Shown here in pieces: positions 12,924 to 23,242 of a stretch of DNA of 64,000 bases; position 1 is the first letter of the stretch, and each line of letters begins with the position of its first letter. The notes beneath the pieces are model-generated. The model saw only the letters and a program-made list of their open reading frames with translations. It did not search any database and was not told the DNA's origin. The position numbers and the translations under genes are program-made. The stretch spans positions 9,880,501-9,944,500 of the forward strand of contig JANTQA010000012.1 in assembly GCA_027625915.1 (NCBI GenBank), written 5' to 3'. Source of the DNA: Anaeramoeba flamelloides (taxonomy: Eukaryota; Metamonada; Anaeramoebidae).

Positions 12924-13417
12924 GATATTATTATTAATTTCTTGTTGAATAATTAAACTAATAAATTTATTTTTAACTTTTAATAATCATTATTTCATCA
13001 TAAAATATTTCTTAAATATAATATAATATTAACAAAATAATAATAATAATAAATAAAATAAAATAAAAATAATAAACTGAAACATGATAATAATAATACC
13101 CTTTTAAAGTGGTTATTGGGGTGAATAGATCATGCGAAGAACTGGGGAGTCAAAGTTCAAGGTCGAGACACTTACTAACACAGCAAGTATTTTTACACTT
13201 TAAGATCAAAGGATTTGCAAAAATTAGAAGATTTGTTTTCTTTTTTTTAATAATTGGCAATCTAATTATTTTACTTGAGTGGGTTATTTTTCTATGGATT
13301 AATACTTGGGTTGTAATATTTTTAAAAGAATCTTTGCATTTCATTACTTTATTGTATTTATGTTATTTTTTTCGTCCAATGATTACAAACCCTTATTTCC
13401 ATTATGACATTAATTGA
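7982..13417 (+). CDS. GPR107/GPR108-like seven-span GOST protein (Lung_7-TM_R family), five exons
   Basis: Exons 7982-8191, 8297-8730, 8846-8906, 12668-12860 and 13110-13417 join in frame at every junction and give 401 residues. Residues 1-20 are a signal peptide (MSVSLLLITHLIILA). A lumenal region follows, then membrane spans from about residue 155 (GERFLKYVYLFFIIAHFAVF) to the C-terminus. Family landmarks are the KxxxVxxI-type loop after span 1, the LLIILLI-ACYSLRI junction matching the family's LIGxGWSxxK, the segment KKAIPFIIIFISYL, and the terminal FFRPMITNPYF, very close to the FRPASDNPY of animal GPR107/108. Splice sites are GTAAAA/CAG, GTAAGC/TAG, GTAAAT/CAG and GTAAAT/AAG. The lumenal domain is short for the family. 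Known members act in Golgi and endosomal trafficking. Exon 3 (61 bp) is the least certain part. Confidence 0.8.
9841..10329 (+). mobile_element. Family-A Tc1/mariner-type MITE, copy A1
   Basis: This is a 489-bp element flanked by TA on both sides (9839-9840 and 10330-10331). The left terminus AAGTGATCAAAA and the inverted right terminus CAGTTGTTAAAATAA match the family pattern CAGTGATCAAAATAATG. The internal marker TTCTTCTTGTT is present near 9918. It has no ORF, so it is non-autonomous. Confidence 0.75.
10840..11190 (-). mobile_element. Family-A MITE, partial copy in inverted orientation
   Basis: Reverse-complement similarity to A1 runs for about 300 bp: TTGGTTTCTTAAAGTTTGAC at 10855 mirrors the sequence near 10180, and AACATTTTCTTAAAAAAAG matches as well. 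With A1 it forms a large inverted repeat inside one intron. Neither terminus is clean, so the bounds are approximate. Confidence 0.55.
11559..11746. repeat. 188-bp palindromic repeat
   Basis: The left arm from CAGTTCCATCTCCAAGATAC is mirrored by the right arm ending GATAGAACTG. Shared inner blocks are AAAGTTTAAACGAAATTT (mirrored as AAATTTCGTTCAAAGTTT) and AATCCCAAATTAA. It is probably a short hairpin MITE. Confidence 0.6.
12195..12241. repeat. Degenerate short tandem repeat (TAACATACC-like)
   Basis: Repeats of TAACATACCCTAAC, TTACATTAACATACC and TTAACATAC lie head to tail. The array is short and imperfect. Confidence 0.5.
12893..12921. repeat. (TA)n microsatellite
   Basis: Uninterrupted TA dinucleotides, about 14 units, just after exon 4 of the GPR107/108-like gene. 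Confidence 0.9.
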
Positions 13418-13907
13418 AGAAATAAATTCATGAAAGATATTGGATAATAATATAAATAATAGCCAATCTAGTCGGGAATTATCTGATTTTGAATAATAAT
13501 GATAATAATAACAATATAAATTACCAGTATATATATTAGGGTGGTGAAGATATAAATGGTGATTAAATCCTGTGGATATGGTTTTAGTGAATAATTGTCT
13601 TTATTTTCATTCATATCTGAAATAGATTTTAATTATTATCTTTATATTTTTTTTTTTTAATCTTTAATTATTATTATTCTTAAGTGTTGAATTAGTATAA
13701 CTTTATTATTTCTTTGCCACTAAAATCATTTGATTGTTTGTAAAAAGTATAATTAGATTTGAAATCTATTATTAATTTTGGATCACTCTTGATACATTGA
13801 TCTATTATTATTTCCCCTAGTCTCTTTATTTTTGAAATGAATCGTATTTATATTCATCAATTTTATTTCATTGACAATAACACCAATATATGTGATTTTA
13901 TAAAATG

Positions 13908-13911
<4 letters not shown>

Positions 13912-13942
<31 letters not shown>
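13912..13942. repeat. (TA)n microsatellite
   Basis: About 15 uninterrupted TA units. Confidence 0.9.
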
Positions 13943-13945
<3 letters not shown>

Positions 13946-14869
13946 ATTTATAAATCACATTTTACCTAAATTTTCTCAACTATCATAGAAAAAATTAATA
14001 TATATTGTTTCGTTAATAATTAACTTTTGTTATTTATCATGAATCTTTATATTGTAATTTTAATTTTACTAAATAGTTGAAATAATTCAAAGATGAATAA
14101 AATTTGTAGTATTTTTATTTTTTATTTTTTTATTTTTTTTTTGAAAAACTCACTTTTAATAGTGAAAAGATTTTAATTAATATTTGTAGATTAGAAATGT
14201 TTAGAATTATTTTTTAAATTGAATATAAAAAATAATTTTTTTTTTTAATTATTTTTTGATTTGAAATAACTAAATTGGTGTTTCTTGTGTAAAATATTTT
14301 ATTTTTGTATTAATGTTTTTTTGTGTTTTATATATGATTTTATTATATGAAGACAAAATTAGATTATTATCTATGGAATTTTTCAGTTCAGTTTACCTAA
14401 ATAAAGTTTATATATCTTCTATTGGATTAAAAGGTTTTTTTATTATTGAAGTCCAAATATTAATAATTTATCCTTTAAATTGTTCAAAAAAGCAGATTTT
14501 TTACAAAAATTCTTGAATTTTTAATAATAAAATACTTTATTAATTGATTAAAATAACCTTTTGTATGTTGATGCAAATAGAATTGTCGAAACAAACCAAC
14601 AACCGATCACTAATGTTATTTGCCTTCAATAACAATATATTTTCCATTTCAGACTCTCTGTATTCAATACTAAAATTCAGAGACGTAATAAGGAAATTTT
14701 CAAACCCCCGGAAATTCAATTGTTATAAAAAAAACATCTTATTTAATCAATTCTCGAAGAAATACCAAATTAGAAAAATTTACTAATTGAAATGTTAACA
14801 CTTGTTGTTAAATTACAATACTCACAAAACAAAAAATAAATAATTATCAATACAAATAAATCAAGGATG

Positions 14870-15230
14870 TATTAAAAATTTTGGAAACCAGTAAAACAAA
14901 AAAAAATATTGGTAAATTTGTTGAAATTCTATTAGAATTATTAATCGATCAAATGGTTAGATACTATAAACTAATTTTATTTGAGTTTTTCTATTTGGAA
15001 CAACTCAATTTTATCCATTTTCAATTGTTGAAAAAAGTTTTGATCGAAATAAAAAAGTTACTTAATTCAAACAATGAAATGAAAACAAAAACTAAAAGAT
15101 GAAAAAATGATTTTCATATTTTTCAAAAATCAAAATTATCTTCAATTTGAATGAAATTGTATTAAGATTCTTTGGAACATTTTAGCTGTGTGGAAAATTT
15201 TGAATTTTAGTATAGATCAACTTTTTTCGA
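14870..15230 (+). repeat. Dispersed repeat, copy 1 (second copy near 54.6 kb)
   Basis: It shares TATTGGTAAATTTGTTGAAA, a later GATCAA block and a common order of further blocks with 54635-54990, in the same orientation. Translation gives IGKFVEI...IDQ, which faintly recalls the start of a DNA-transposon transposase, but that is speculation. Confidence 0.4.
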
Positions 15231-15933
15231 AAAAACAAACTGGTTTTATATAGGTTTACTAGAGTTTGGAAAATGATAATTTTTATTCTTATTTTTTGAT
15301 TGATTGTTTCTTGTTTTGAACAAGTGTAATTTCAATAATCATCATTCTAATAAGTGTATGAGTTGTAAATTTATAGGATTGATTCTTATAAAAAGGATTT
15401 GATTTCAAATAAAAGAAAATACATCAATTTACCACTTTTTCGGAATTTAAAATCTTGTCGGGGATTTTTTCAACTACTTTAATTTTAGAGATTTGGAATT
15501 TTTTTTTATTTCTACATTTCCCTCAGGATTAAAATTGATAGAGTTAGAATATTTTTTCAATATCCCAATTAGAATGGTTAATGGTTGCTCAATAATTTAT
15601 ATATTTCTCGATAAAAATTAAGTATATTTCCTACTTTTTACTAATATTTTCATTTTACAATTAATTGTAAAATAAAAAGATGAAAATTTTCATTTAGAAT
15701 TCTAAAAAAATATATTAAAGAATTCTAACAAATCATCAAAGTTCCGAATTCTAAAAATAAAAAATTAATAATTTATGCAGTTCTTTTTGAAATTAAAAAA
15801 TTTGAAATTTGTACATGATTCATAAATCTTTTTTTGGAAAGCTGAATGAAAATTTTGTTCCATTTATTTTGTAAAAAATAGTATAAGAAATATGGAATTT
15901 CTGGGTTTTTTGAAATATTCCTGTTTTAGGATT

Positions 15934-16519
15934 GACAGTAATCCCTTAAAGATTACAATCCCTGAAATTTGAAAAAAGATTATCTTGTGTAGGGTGTAGT
16001 GACTTGTTAATTTGGTTCTTCGCTGATCGATCTTGTACTTGGTATGGATTTTAATAGTGGTTCAAAATGGCAATTTTTGACAATTTATTTTTTTTATTTC
16101 CGAAATCCGAATTGAAGAGTGTAAGATTAATTGATTGATACGTGTTTAAGAATAACTTTAGAATTTTGGGTTGTAGAAAAGAATCTTGATTTAGTTTTTT
16201 GTTAATTCACCAAATGAAAAAATAAATTTTTTTAAAAGCTCCTAATAAAACCAAACTTAATGAAAAATTTCAATCAACAACCTACGTTCCAATTTTTTTT
16301 ATAACTTAAGTTCTATCCTATTAAGACTAAACTCTTCAATTCGGATTTTGGAAATAAAAAAAATAAATTGTCAAAAATTGCCATTTTGAACCACTATTAA
16401 AATCCATACCAAGTACAAGATCGATCAGCTAAAAATCAAATTAACAAATGGTAAAAAACAACATAAGATAATCTTTTTTTCAAATTTCAGGGATTGTAAA
16501 ATTTAAGGGGCTAGTCTAT
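15934..16519. mobile_element. Large inverted-repeat element (about 185-bp arms)
   Basis: The left arm (about 15934-16120) and right arm (about 16328-16519) are reverse complements over long blocks, such as TTACAATCCCTGAAATTTGA, GCTGATCGATCTTGTACTTG and AGTGGTTCAAAATGGCAATT. The spacer of about 205 bp has no ORF. Both outer ends carry a CCCTTAAA-type motif. It is a foldback or MITE-type DNA element, family unassigned. Confidence 0.7.
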
Positions 16520-17442
16520 CTTAAATTTTTTTAGGTAAATTTAATAGAGATTTAGAATTTTTTTTGCCAATTACTAAGATTTGAAATCAAAGTTGAAAAT
16601 TTTCTTAATATAGTAATGAAATCTTGCTAAATGACCTTCATTAAAATTAGTAATTGTTTTTATAGAAATAAAAAAATTTTCCATTTTTTCACTTTTTTGA
16701 AAGTAGCTTTTTTTCAACTTTTTGCAAAAATACAAAAAATAAAAAAAAATATGAGTAAGAAAGCAAAACCTTGTTAGGTTTGTGGAAGACCTACAAAAAA
16801 AAGTTTGAAAAATAAACCTGAAAAGGTTATTTTGGATTTGCATGAAAAAACAGTTTGATTAGAAAAAAAATATGTAATATATGCTTTACTCTCAATAAAA
16901 GATTTTCTTTCTTTTCTTGTACCATTCTTTTTTTTTTCATGAATCTACTTTTTTAGTTTACACTCTTTGGTTTTTGTTGAATTTGAAGTTTTTTTAAGTG
17001 TTCCCAAATTACCATCCCAAAATTTTTTGTTAGAGTCAAAACAAATCAAAGAAAAGAATAAGAACTATTTTTTTCAAAAGTAATTATTGACAAAACAAAT
17101 TGAGTTCTTTATAGGGTCAAGTTGGATGAAAAGAAGTGAAAGAGAAAATATTCACTAGTTTTAAATTATTTTTTCGTTTTTAAAAATGAGAATAAATATT
17201 ATTTTTGAGAAAATAATTAAATCCAAAATTAATCAAAAAATTCTCATCAGTTTAAAATATTTTTTTTTATAATAAATTTTTAAAAGTCACTTTTTTTGAC
17301 AAAATTGTAAAATTTTAAAAAAACAAGAACTAAAAGTTCTAACATTGAAAAAACCTGTCTATTTTCAATTTTAAACATATTTCAAGATAAGGATTCCTTA
17401 TTTAGTTATTGGTCAAAAAAAAAATTAATAGAGACTAGTCCC
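16507..17442. mobile_element. Possible TTAA-flanked element with GGGnCTAGTCT termini
   Basis: TTAA-GGGGCTAGTCT at 16503-16517 is mirrored by AGACTAGTCCC-TTAA at 17432-17446. TTAA duplications are typical of piggyBac-type insertions, but the terminal match is only about 11 bp and the left end overlaps the palindrome at 15934-16519. No transposase ORF is seen inside. Confidence 0.35.
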
Positions 17443-17653
17443 TTAATGTGAAAAAAATTTTTGAAAATAATTAAAAAGATTTTATTTCTGAGCAGTTCTA
17501 TTTTTATGAATTGATTTTGAGCTGGGCAATAAGAATAATTCCTTGGTAATAAAAAAGATTTTTAAATATTTACAATTCATTTAAATGAAAAGCAGAAAAA
17601 AAAATAATATTTCTTAGTAAAATTTTGGTTCAACTTTTTTCAGATTACATTAA

Positions 17654-18550
17654 TTACCAATTTCCTTTAATAGCCATTAAAGATAACAATTTGAAAACTT
17701 TTCTTCTTGTATATTTACAGTTGTGAAAACTGTTGAAAATCATTGCATGTCGTCTAAGCTTTTTTTTTTTTTTTTTCGAGGATTGGACTTTTAAAAATCT
17801 GAACACAACAAAATGCCCTTGCAGATCTAAGATGTAGGTTTTATCCAAAAGGTTTTCTCTTCCATAGAGTTGAAGATAAATCCATTCTTCTTCAGTTATA
17901 AATTGTTTTTCGTGAATTGTTTTAAGATTGTTCTCAATTTCCTGATCAATTTTTTTCTTCGTTGTTTGTTGATCATTTCTAGATCCCATATTATTATCAA
18001 TAACACTATCGCTAATATTGTAGTTGCTTCTTGGTAATTTTTCAAAATAAAATGGAAATTGGTAATATTCTTTTTCAATTTCGCTTCTTCGTTTTTCTTC
18101 ATTTTTAAACCATTTAAAATCAAGTTCAGGTTGTCTAACAAAGAATATGTCTGTGTTTTTTTTATACTTGAATAGGTAATCTCCTATTTCGTAATTTGCA
18201 ACCCAATCCCGAAGATATTTTCTTTTGTCAATTGGTAATTCAAATTCGGACGAATATTTTTCAATGTAAGCTGATCGATCGAATTGAATAAAATCCATAA
18301 CATCTTCAGTGGAATTTAATAATGTGTTTTGTTTCTTGAGTAATTCTAATTCATGCCCCAATTGTTCTTTGCTCACGATCCCTTCTTCGTTTGGGATCAA
18401 ATTTTCGGAAATGTGAAGTGCAAGGCTTGGTGACAGATACCCACAAATTGCATTTGGGGTCTTGTACATTTTTATTAAATCTTGAAAAGTGGGCCCAAAT
18501 TGATCAATAACTTTTTTTTCACAAATTAAGACCTTTTTGTTGGAAGCCAT
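17654..18550 (-). CDS. Unassigned 298-residue protein with cysteine-peptidase-like motifs
   Basis: A single ORF starts at ATG 18550 (MASNKKVLICEKK). I do not recognise the family with confidence. Visible features are ICGYLSPSLALHI at about residues 35-47 (a Cys at the start of a helix, as in papain-fold enzymes), a charged middle part with WFKNEEKRRSEIEKEY, and near the C-terminus GHFVVFRFLKV followed by MIFNSF, which could supply the His and a polar third residue of a Cys-His-Asn/Asp triad. A poly-Lys stretch coded by a long T run on the plus strand (17761-17776) separates the last segment, so a small intron or length polymorphism there is possible. Catalytic function is inference. Nearby genes give no clue. 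Confidence 0.7.
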   Translation of the reverse strand: MASNKKVLICEKKVIDQFGPTFQDLIKMYKTPNAICGYLSPSLALHISENLIPNEEGIVSKEQLGHELELLKKQNTLLNSTEDVMDFIQFDRSAYIEKYSSEFELPIDKRKYLRDWVANYEIGDYLFKYKKNTDIFFVRQPELDFKWFKNEEKRRSEIEKEYYQFPFYFEKLPRSNYNISDSVIDNNMGSRNDQQTTKKKIDQEIENNLKTIHEKQFITEEEWIYLQLYGRENLLDKTYILDLQGHFVVFRFLKVQSSKKKKKKLRRHAMIFNSFHNCKYTRRKVFKLLSLMAIKGNW

Positions 18551-19493
18551 TTGCAGAGAGTCAAGTTTATTAATTGGAAATTATAAATTAATAATTAGTC
18601 ACTTTCACATTCAGAGTTTTAATCAAGAAAAACGTCTTTGCAAAAATCCACGTCAATTCTTATGAATATGTTTTTGGTTTGAAATCTCTTCGTTACACTT
18701 TTTCTCAAATAACCATCAAAAATACAAACATTAAAAAATGATCAAACATAATTTTACAGTTATTGACTTTAATTCAAGCAAAAACACATCACATCATTTT
18801 ATTTCTTTTCGTTATTTTGAGTTTTTCTTTTCGAGTCAGAAGAATCTTCCAAAATTAAACTTTTTATCGTATTTTTTTAGATATTAAGTCTTGACCAAAA
18901 AATTTGGTTTTCTCGACAAGAGCCCAAGTTTTTCTGAAGTTTATATCATAATAATGACCTTGGCTTATAGTCAAGGGGTATTGTAATCAGTCTTTAAACT
19001 CTTTATTCAAAATATGATTTGTTTATTTTTATTCATATGTGGATCAATCAAATTTTTAAAAATACCAAAAAGATTTCTTTATTTTCGATTTTTCTTTGAT
19101 AAATTTGTATTGATCAAATCTAGTAATTAACAAAACTCAAATAAACTAAAATTAATTTAAGGTCTAAGGATTCGAAAAATGGGGAAAAAAAATTATCTTT
19201 ATTGTGGAAAACTTTCATTATTTTAAGTTTCAGTTAATTGATCAAAACTTAATGTGTTTTTTATTGGTCTCTGTTAAGGAAATTTATATAAAAAATAATT
19301 ACCCACTTTAAAATGTGTAAATACAAGTACCATGGGTTGATAGAATCTTAATCAGAAATAAGTTAGTAATTATTTTATGTTATAATTTTTATCAAAGTTT
19401 GTGGCTGTTTCAATTTTTTGAAAAATTACAAAAAGTTTCTTTCCAAATTCTAGTAATCAGAAAAAGTTACATTAATCTCTTTCTCTTTTTTCC

Positions 19494-19512
19494 GGGGGGA
19501 GGGGGGGGGAGG
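19494..19512 (+). other. G-rich island in AT-rich DNA
   Basis: Runs of six, nine and two G separated by single A. This is strongly purine/pyrimidine strand-biased and G-quadruplex-capable in principle. It could also hold a sequencing or assembly slip. Confidence 0.8.
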
Positions 19513-20083
19513 TTAAAAAATAAGATATTCCACCATTTAAAACTCATAAAAGAGAAAATTATTCTTCATAAATAAGTTTCTTCATGATAAAGAAATTGTG
19601 AAAAATTATTCTAATTAAGAAAAAAAGGTAAATATTGTTTTTGTAATCCGTGATGAATTTCATTAGATTTTCCAAGTATTAAAAAAAAAATATCAATTTG
19701 AAAATACTCTTGGAAAAAGTAATTTTATAACAAATAAATTCAAAAATATTCAAAAAACAATTTTTCATTCAATTTTCTTCGAAATCCTATACCATCAACT
19801 CTTCAAAAATTTCATTTCAATTAAAATTTCAAAGATCAAGTAATTTATTGAGAGTTTTTACATCAAAACCAATCAAAAAAAAAAACATTATTTAGAAATT
19901 CAGGTCAAAAATTAACAAAAATGAAAAATGAAAAAAGAAATTTATGGGTATTAATTTATTTCTTTTTGTTTAAAATATTTTTTTTTATATTATTATTTAA
20001 ATAAAATTTTATAAACTAATGAGTTATATATATATTTCACAATAAAGAGGAAGAAAAATTATAAAATACAAAGATAAAAGAGA

Positions 20084-20114
20084 ATATATATATATATATA
20101 GATAGATATATATA
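20084..20114. repeat. (TA)n microsatellite with GATA interruption
   Basis: TA dinucleotides interrupted by GATAGA. Confidence 0.9.
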
Positions 20115-22865
20115 ATTCCATAATAGTTGAAAATAAAAAAAAAAAATAAAGAAACAATTCAGATTTCACACTCATAAAGAAGAAATAATTCAAAATAAGA
20201 AAAGAGGGGAAAGAAAGAAATATCCAAATAGTATGTTTAATAAATTTACAAGTAAAAGATCTATAACACACATTTTATAGTTGAGTTAAAATTCAAAATG
20301 GTAAATATTCCAGAGTATTGGACTTGGATATTTAAGGGGGAACAAACAATATTTCAAATTTGGGGGAAGATAATTCTATTATTCATATATAATACTAATG
20401 TGTGATTTATTCCTGTGAATTCCAAACAAAAACTGATAATTTAGATTATTTGAATTTTTATTGTATTTTTTTTTATTCTACGACTGTAAATCTATAAATC
20501 ATTTTTTTTTTCAATTATTTATCAAGTTATTTTTTTTTTTTACTTGTGGTATTCTAAATATTTTTATAAACATTTTGAATTTTTTACAAGTAAAAAAATC
20601 CCCTAGAGTATTGTAGTTGATTAATACCGACTAAAACAAAAAAGTCAAAGAAAAATATAATTCTTTTTCAAACTTATCAGAATAAAAAATATAAATCTCT
20701 AGAAACTTTTTCATCACAAAACCATATTTTGAGAATTTATTACTTTTTTTTTATTATTACAACATTTTATTTAATATTTACTTATTTGGACGTTTTTGAT
20801 ATATAAGCTTAGGTTTTATATATAGGAGTGTATGTTTTTATCATGTATATTACTCTCATCTTTATTTTGTGGTGTTAAGTTCAAAAAATTAATACCAAAA
20901 ACAAAAAAGTTGTATTGAACAATCGATGTTAATCTAAGAATTTAGGTGTTTATAATTATTTTTTAATTTTAAAAATTGATGATTATATTGGTGGTTAATT
21001 AGAGAGTTTCTGTCTTATAGACTTCTAAAAATTTTTACAATTTTTTAAATACGATTAAAAGTAATAACAAGTATTTTTTTAAAAAAAGATAAAAAAGGAT
21101 TCTTTGTTTTTTCTCTTGAATATTTTCATTTTTTGGTTTTAAGTGATCTTTTAAACGTCATGTTTCATTTGTTTAAGTTATTATGGTGTTTTTTAGGCGG
21201 ATATTATCATTAGCTCTGATTTTAAATATATAGATATTTGTATTTTTTAATATTTTTATATTTTTCCTTAACAAAATCGGATAGATGATGGGGTTAACAA
21301 ATTAAAAAAATAAAAAAAAAATAAAAATTAATAATTATTTTTAATATCTAGTATTTTAAACAAAAAGATATAGTTCTTGAAATCAAAAGTTAAGTGCAAA
21401 AGTTGTTAATAGTAACAATTTTTAAGAAAAAAATATACCTATTTAAAAATCATTTATACATAAGTAGAAATAAAACAATAATTGTTTTGTCAAAATGTTG
21501 AATTATTTATTATGTATTTCAAGGCACTTTTATTGGGGGGTTATTGAAATCTCAAAAGGGCTCATCTAAAGTTTTTTTTTCTCCCAAATATACTGATAAA
21601 TTCCCATCAATGTTTTAACCTTTTTACTTCATTTTTTCTTTTATAAATTTTGTGTACTTTAGGCTAGAATAAGTTCTTTTTTGGTTTCAAAATAAACGAA
21701 CAACCCATTTAAAACTTAATTAATCATTAAATATTCTTTATCAAGAAGTTTTTGAAAGTTGGTTTTCTAAATTAACAAAAAGGAAATTGAACCCAAAATT
21801 GTTGTATATTTTGATAAATATATCAGTAATGATCATTCCGAATTTTTTTTATATAGAAATAATTAGACAGCATTTTATGAAACCAAAAAAAAGGTAACTG
21901 TTCAAAAAAGAAAGTTTGATGAGTATGGTGTTATTATCTTTTAAATTTGTGGAGACTGGTGGTTTTTTTGGATGAAGTTATTAGTAATCCCAGGGACTGA
22001 AGAAAAAAAAAATCATCTGTTAATATTAAATGTAAAAAAAAAAAAACAAATTTTGTTTCTTTCAAATTATCACTAACTGTTAAGAGAAAAATGTTGGACA
22101 CAAAAAAATGGTTGAACACCATTTTTAATTGGGAACTTTAGTAAAATTGAAAATCAAATCCTATTGATAACTAGGTGAATTTTATATAAATTCAGGTTTA
22201 AAGTGTTACAAGTTCATTAATCTGTGGTGTATGTAGAAAAATCATTTGAATGGTTGAGAACTAAAGTAGATCATGCTATTTTAACAAAAATCCAAGTTGT
22301 AGTAATGTTTACTATTAATTCTGAAAATGATAATTTTTAAACTTGCTTTAGATTGTAAGAGATAAGGTTTTGAAAAAGTAGAATTACACTAGTCCTTATT
22401 CTAATAAGTAGATTATTGTTATTTTCTTTAGTTATTTCACAAACTAAAGAAATTAAAAATCATTTTCAGTAATGTGCCCAAGTAAAATTTCTGTCCAACT
22501 ATTTTTCTCGGTTACACATTTTTCTCTCAACAGTAACAAGTAAATCAAAATAGCAATAATTTTTTATAATTGACCTTTTAAGAATGAATAAGGGATAAGT
22601 AGAATAAAACACACTAAATAATAGTTGATATCCCTCTGAAAAAAAACCAATTAATCAATAGATTTGCTGAAAAAATCGATAAACTCAAATTTTTATGTCC
22701 TATTGAGAAAAACAACAAAAAACATTTCATTTTGATCTTCAATTGATGATCAAAGAAAATTTCGATAGAAATAAAAATGATTTTTTCTACAAACATTTTC
22801 ACACTTTTAATCACATTATATACTCTCTTTTTGACTGACAAAGTGACTTTAGATCTTACAATAAA

Positions 22866-23042
22866 ATGGAAAATAACAAAAAATCAAAAAAGAAAATAGC
22901 AAAATGTGAAGAAATGTTAAAGAATCGCTTCACTTTTTCAGAGACGACTAATCACAATTTTTTTCCTTCTAATATACATTGGAAATCATTAAACGCTTTC
23001 AAATTCACTAATAATAAATGTCTACCTTTGACTAAAAAATGA
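22866..23042 (+). CDS. Possible small protein, 58 residues
   Basis: An ATG-to-TGA frame with a balanced, non-repetitive composition (MENNKKSKKKIAKCEEML at the start, SNIHWKSLNAFKF and NKCLPLTKK at the end). It is unlike the Phe/Lys/Ile readings typical of the spacer. It ends 200 bp before the AIG1-like start on the same strand, so it could be an independent small gene, an upstream ORF in that transcript or an unspliced exon. No family recognised. Confidence 0.35.
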   Translation: MENNKKSKKKIAKCEEMLKNRFTFSETTNHNFFPSNIHWKSLNAFKFTNNKCLPLTKK

Positions 23043-23242
23043 TTTATTTTAAACCAAAAATTTTTTAACCTTCAAATTTCTTTCCACAATTTCACTTTTA
23101 AGAATTTATTTTGCAGGGTTAAGTTTCCAAAATATTTACCTTTAATCAAATTTGGCTTTTTTTGTTGTCAATTTTTAACGGTTTGAAAGGCTTGACAAAT
23201 TTCATTTTTTCTCGTTTACGAATTCTTAATTCTTTTCCAATA

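Larger units (their letters stand above)
13418..15933. other. Intergenic; microsatellite and an ancient repeat, no supported gene
   Basis: It contains a (TA)n run at 13912-13942 and a segment at about 14870-15230 that recurs at 54635-54990. The short frames at 14313, 14544 and 14881 lack recognisable family motifs. Confidence 0.5.
18551..22865. other. Long intergenic stretch, no supported gene
   Basis: AT-rich spacer with a G-rich island at 19494-19512 and a (TA)n run at 20084-20114. The frames at 20059-20271, 21934-22122 and 22614-22841 are Phe/Ile/Lys low-complexity readings. Confidence 0.5.
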
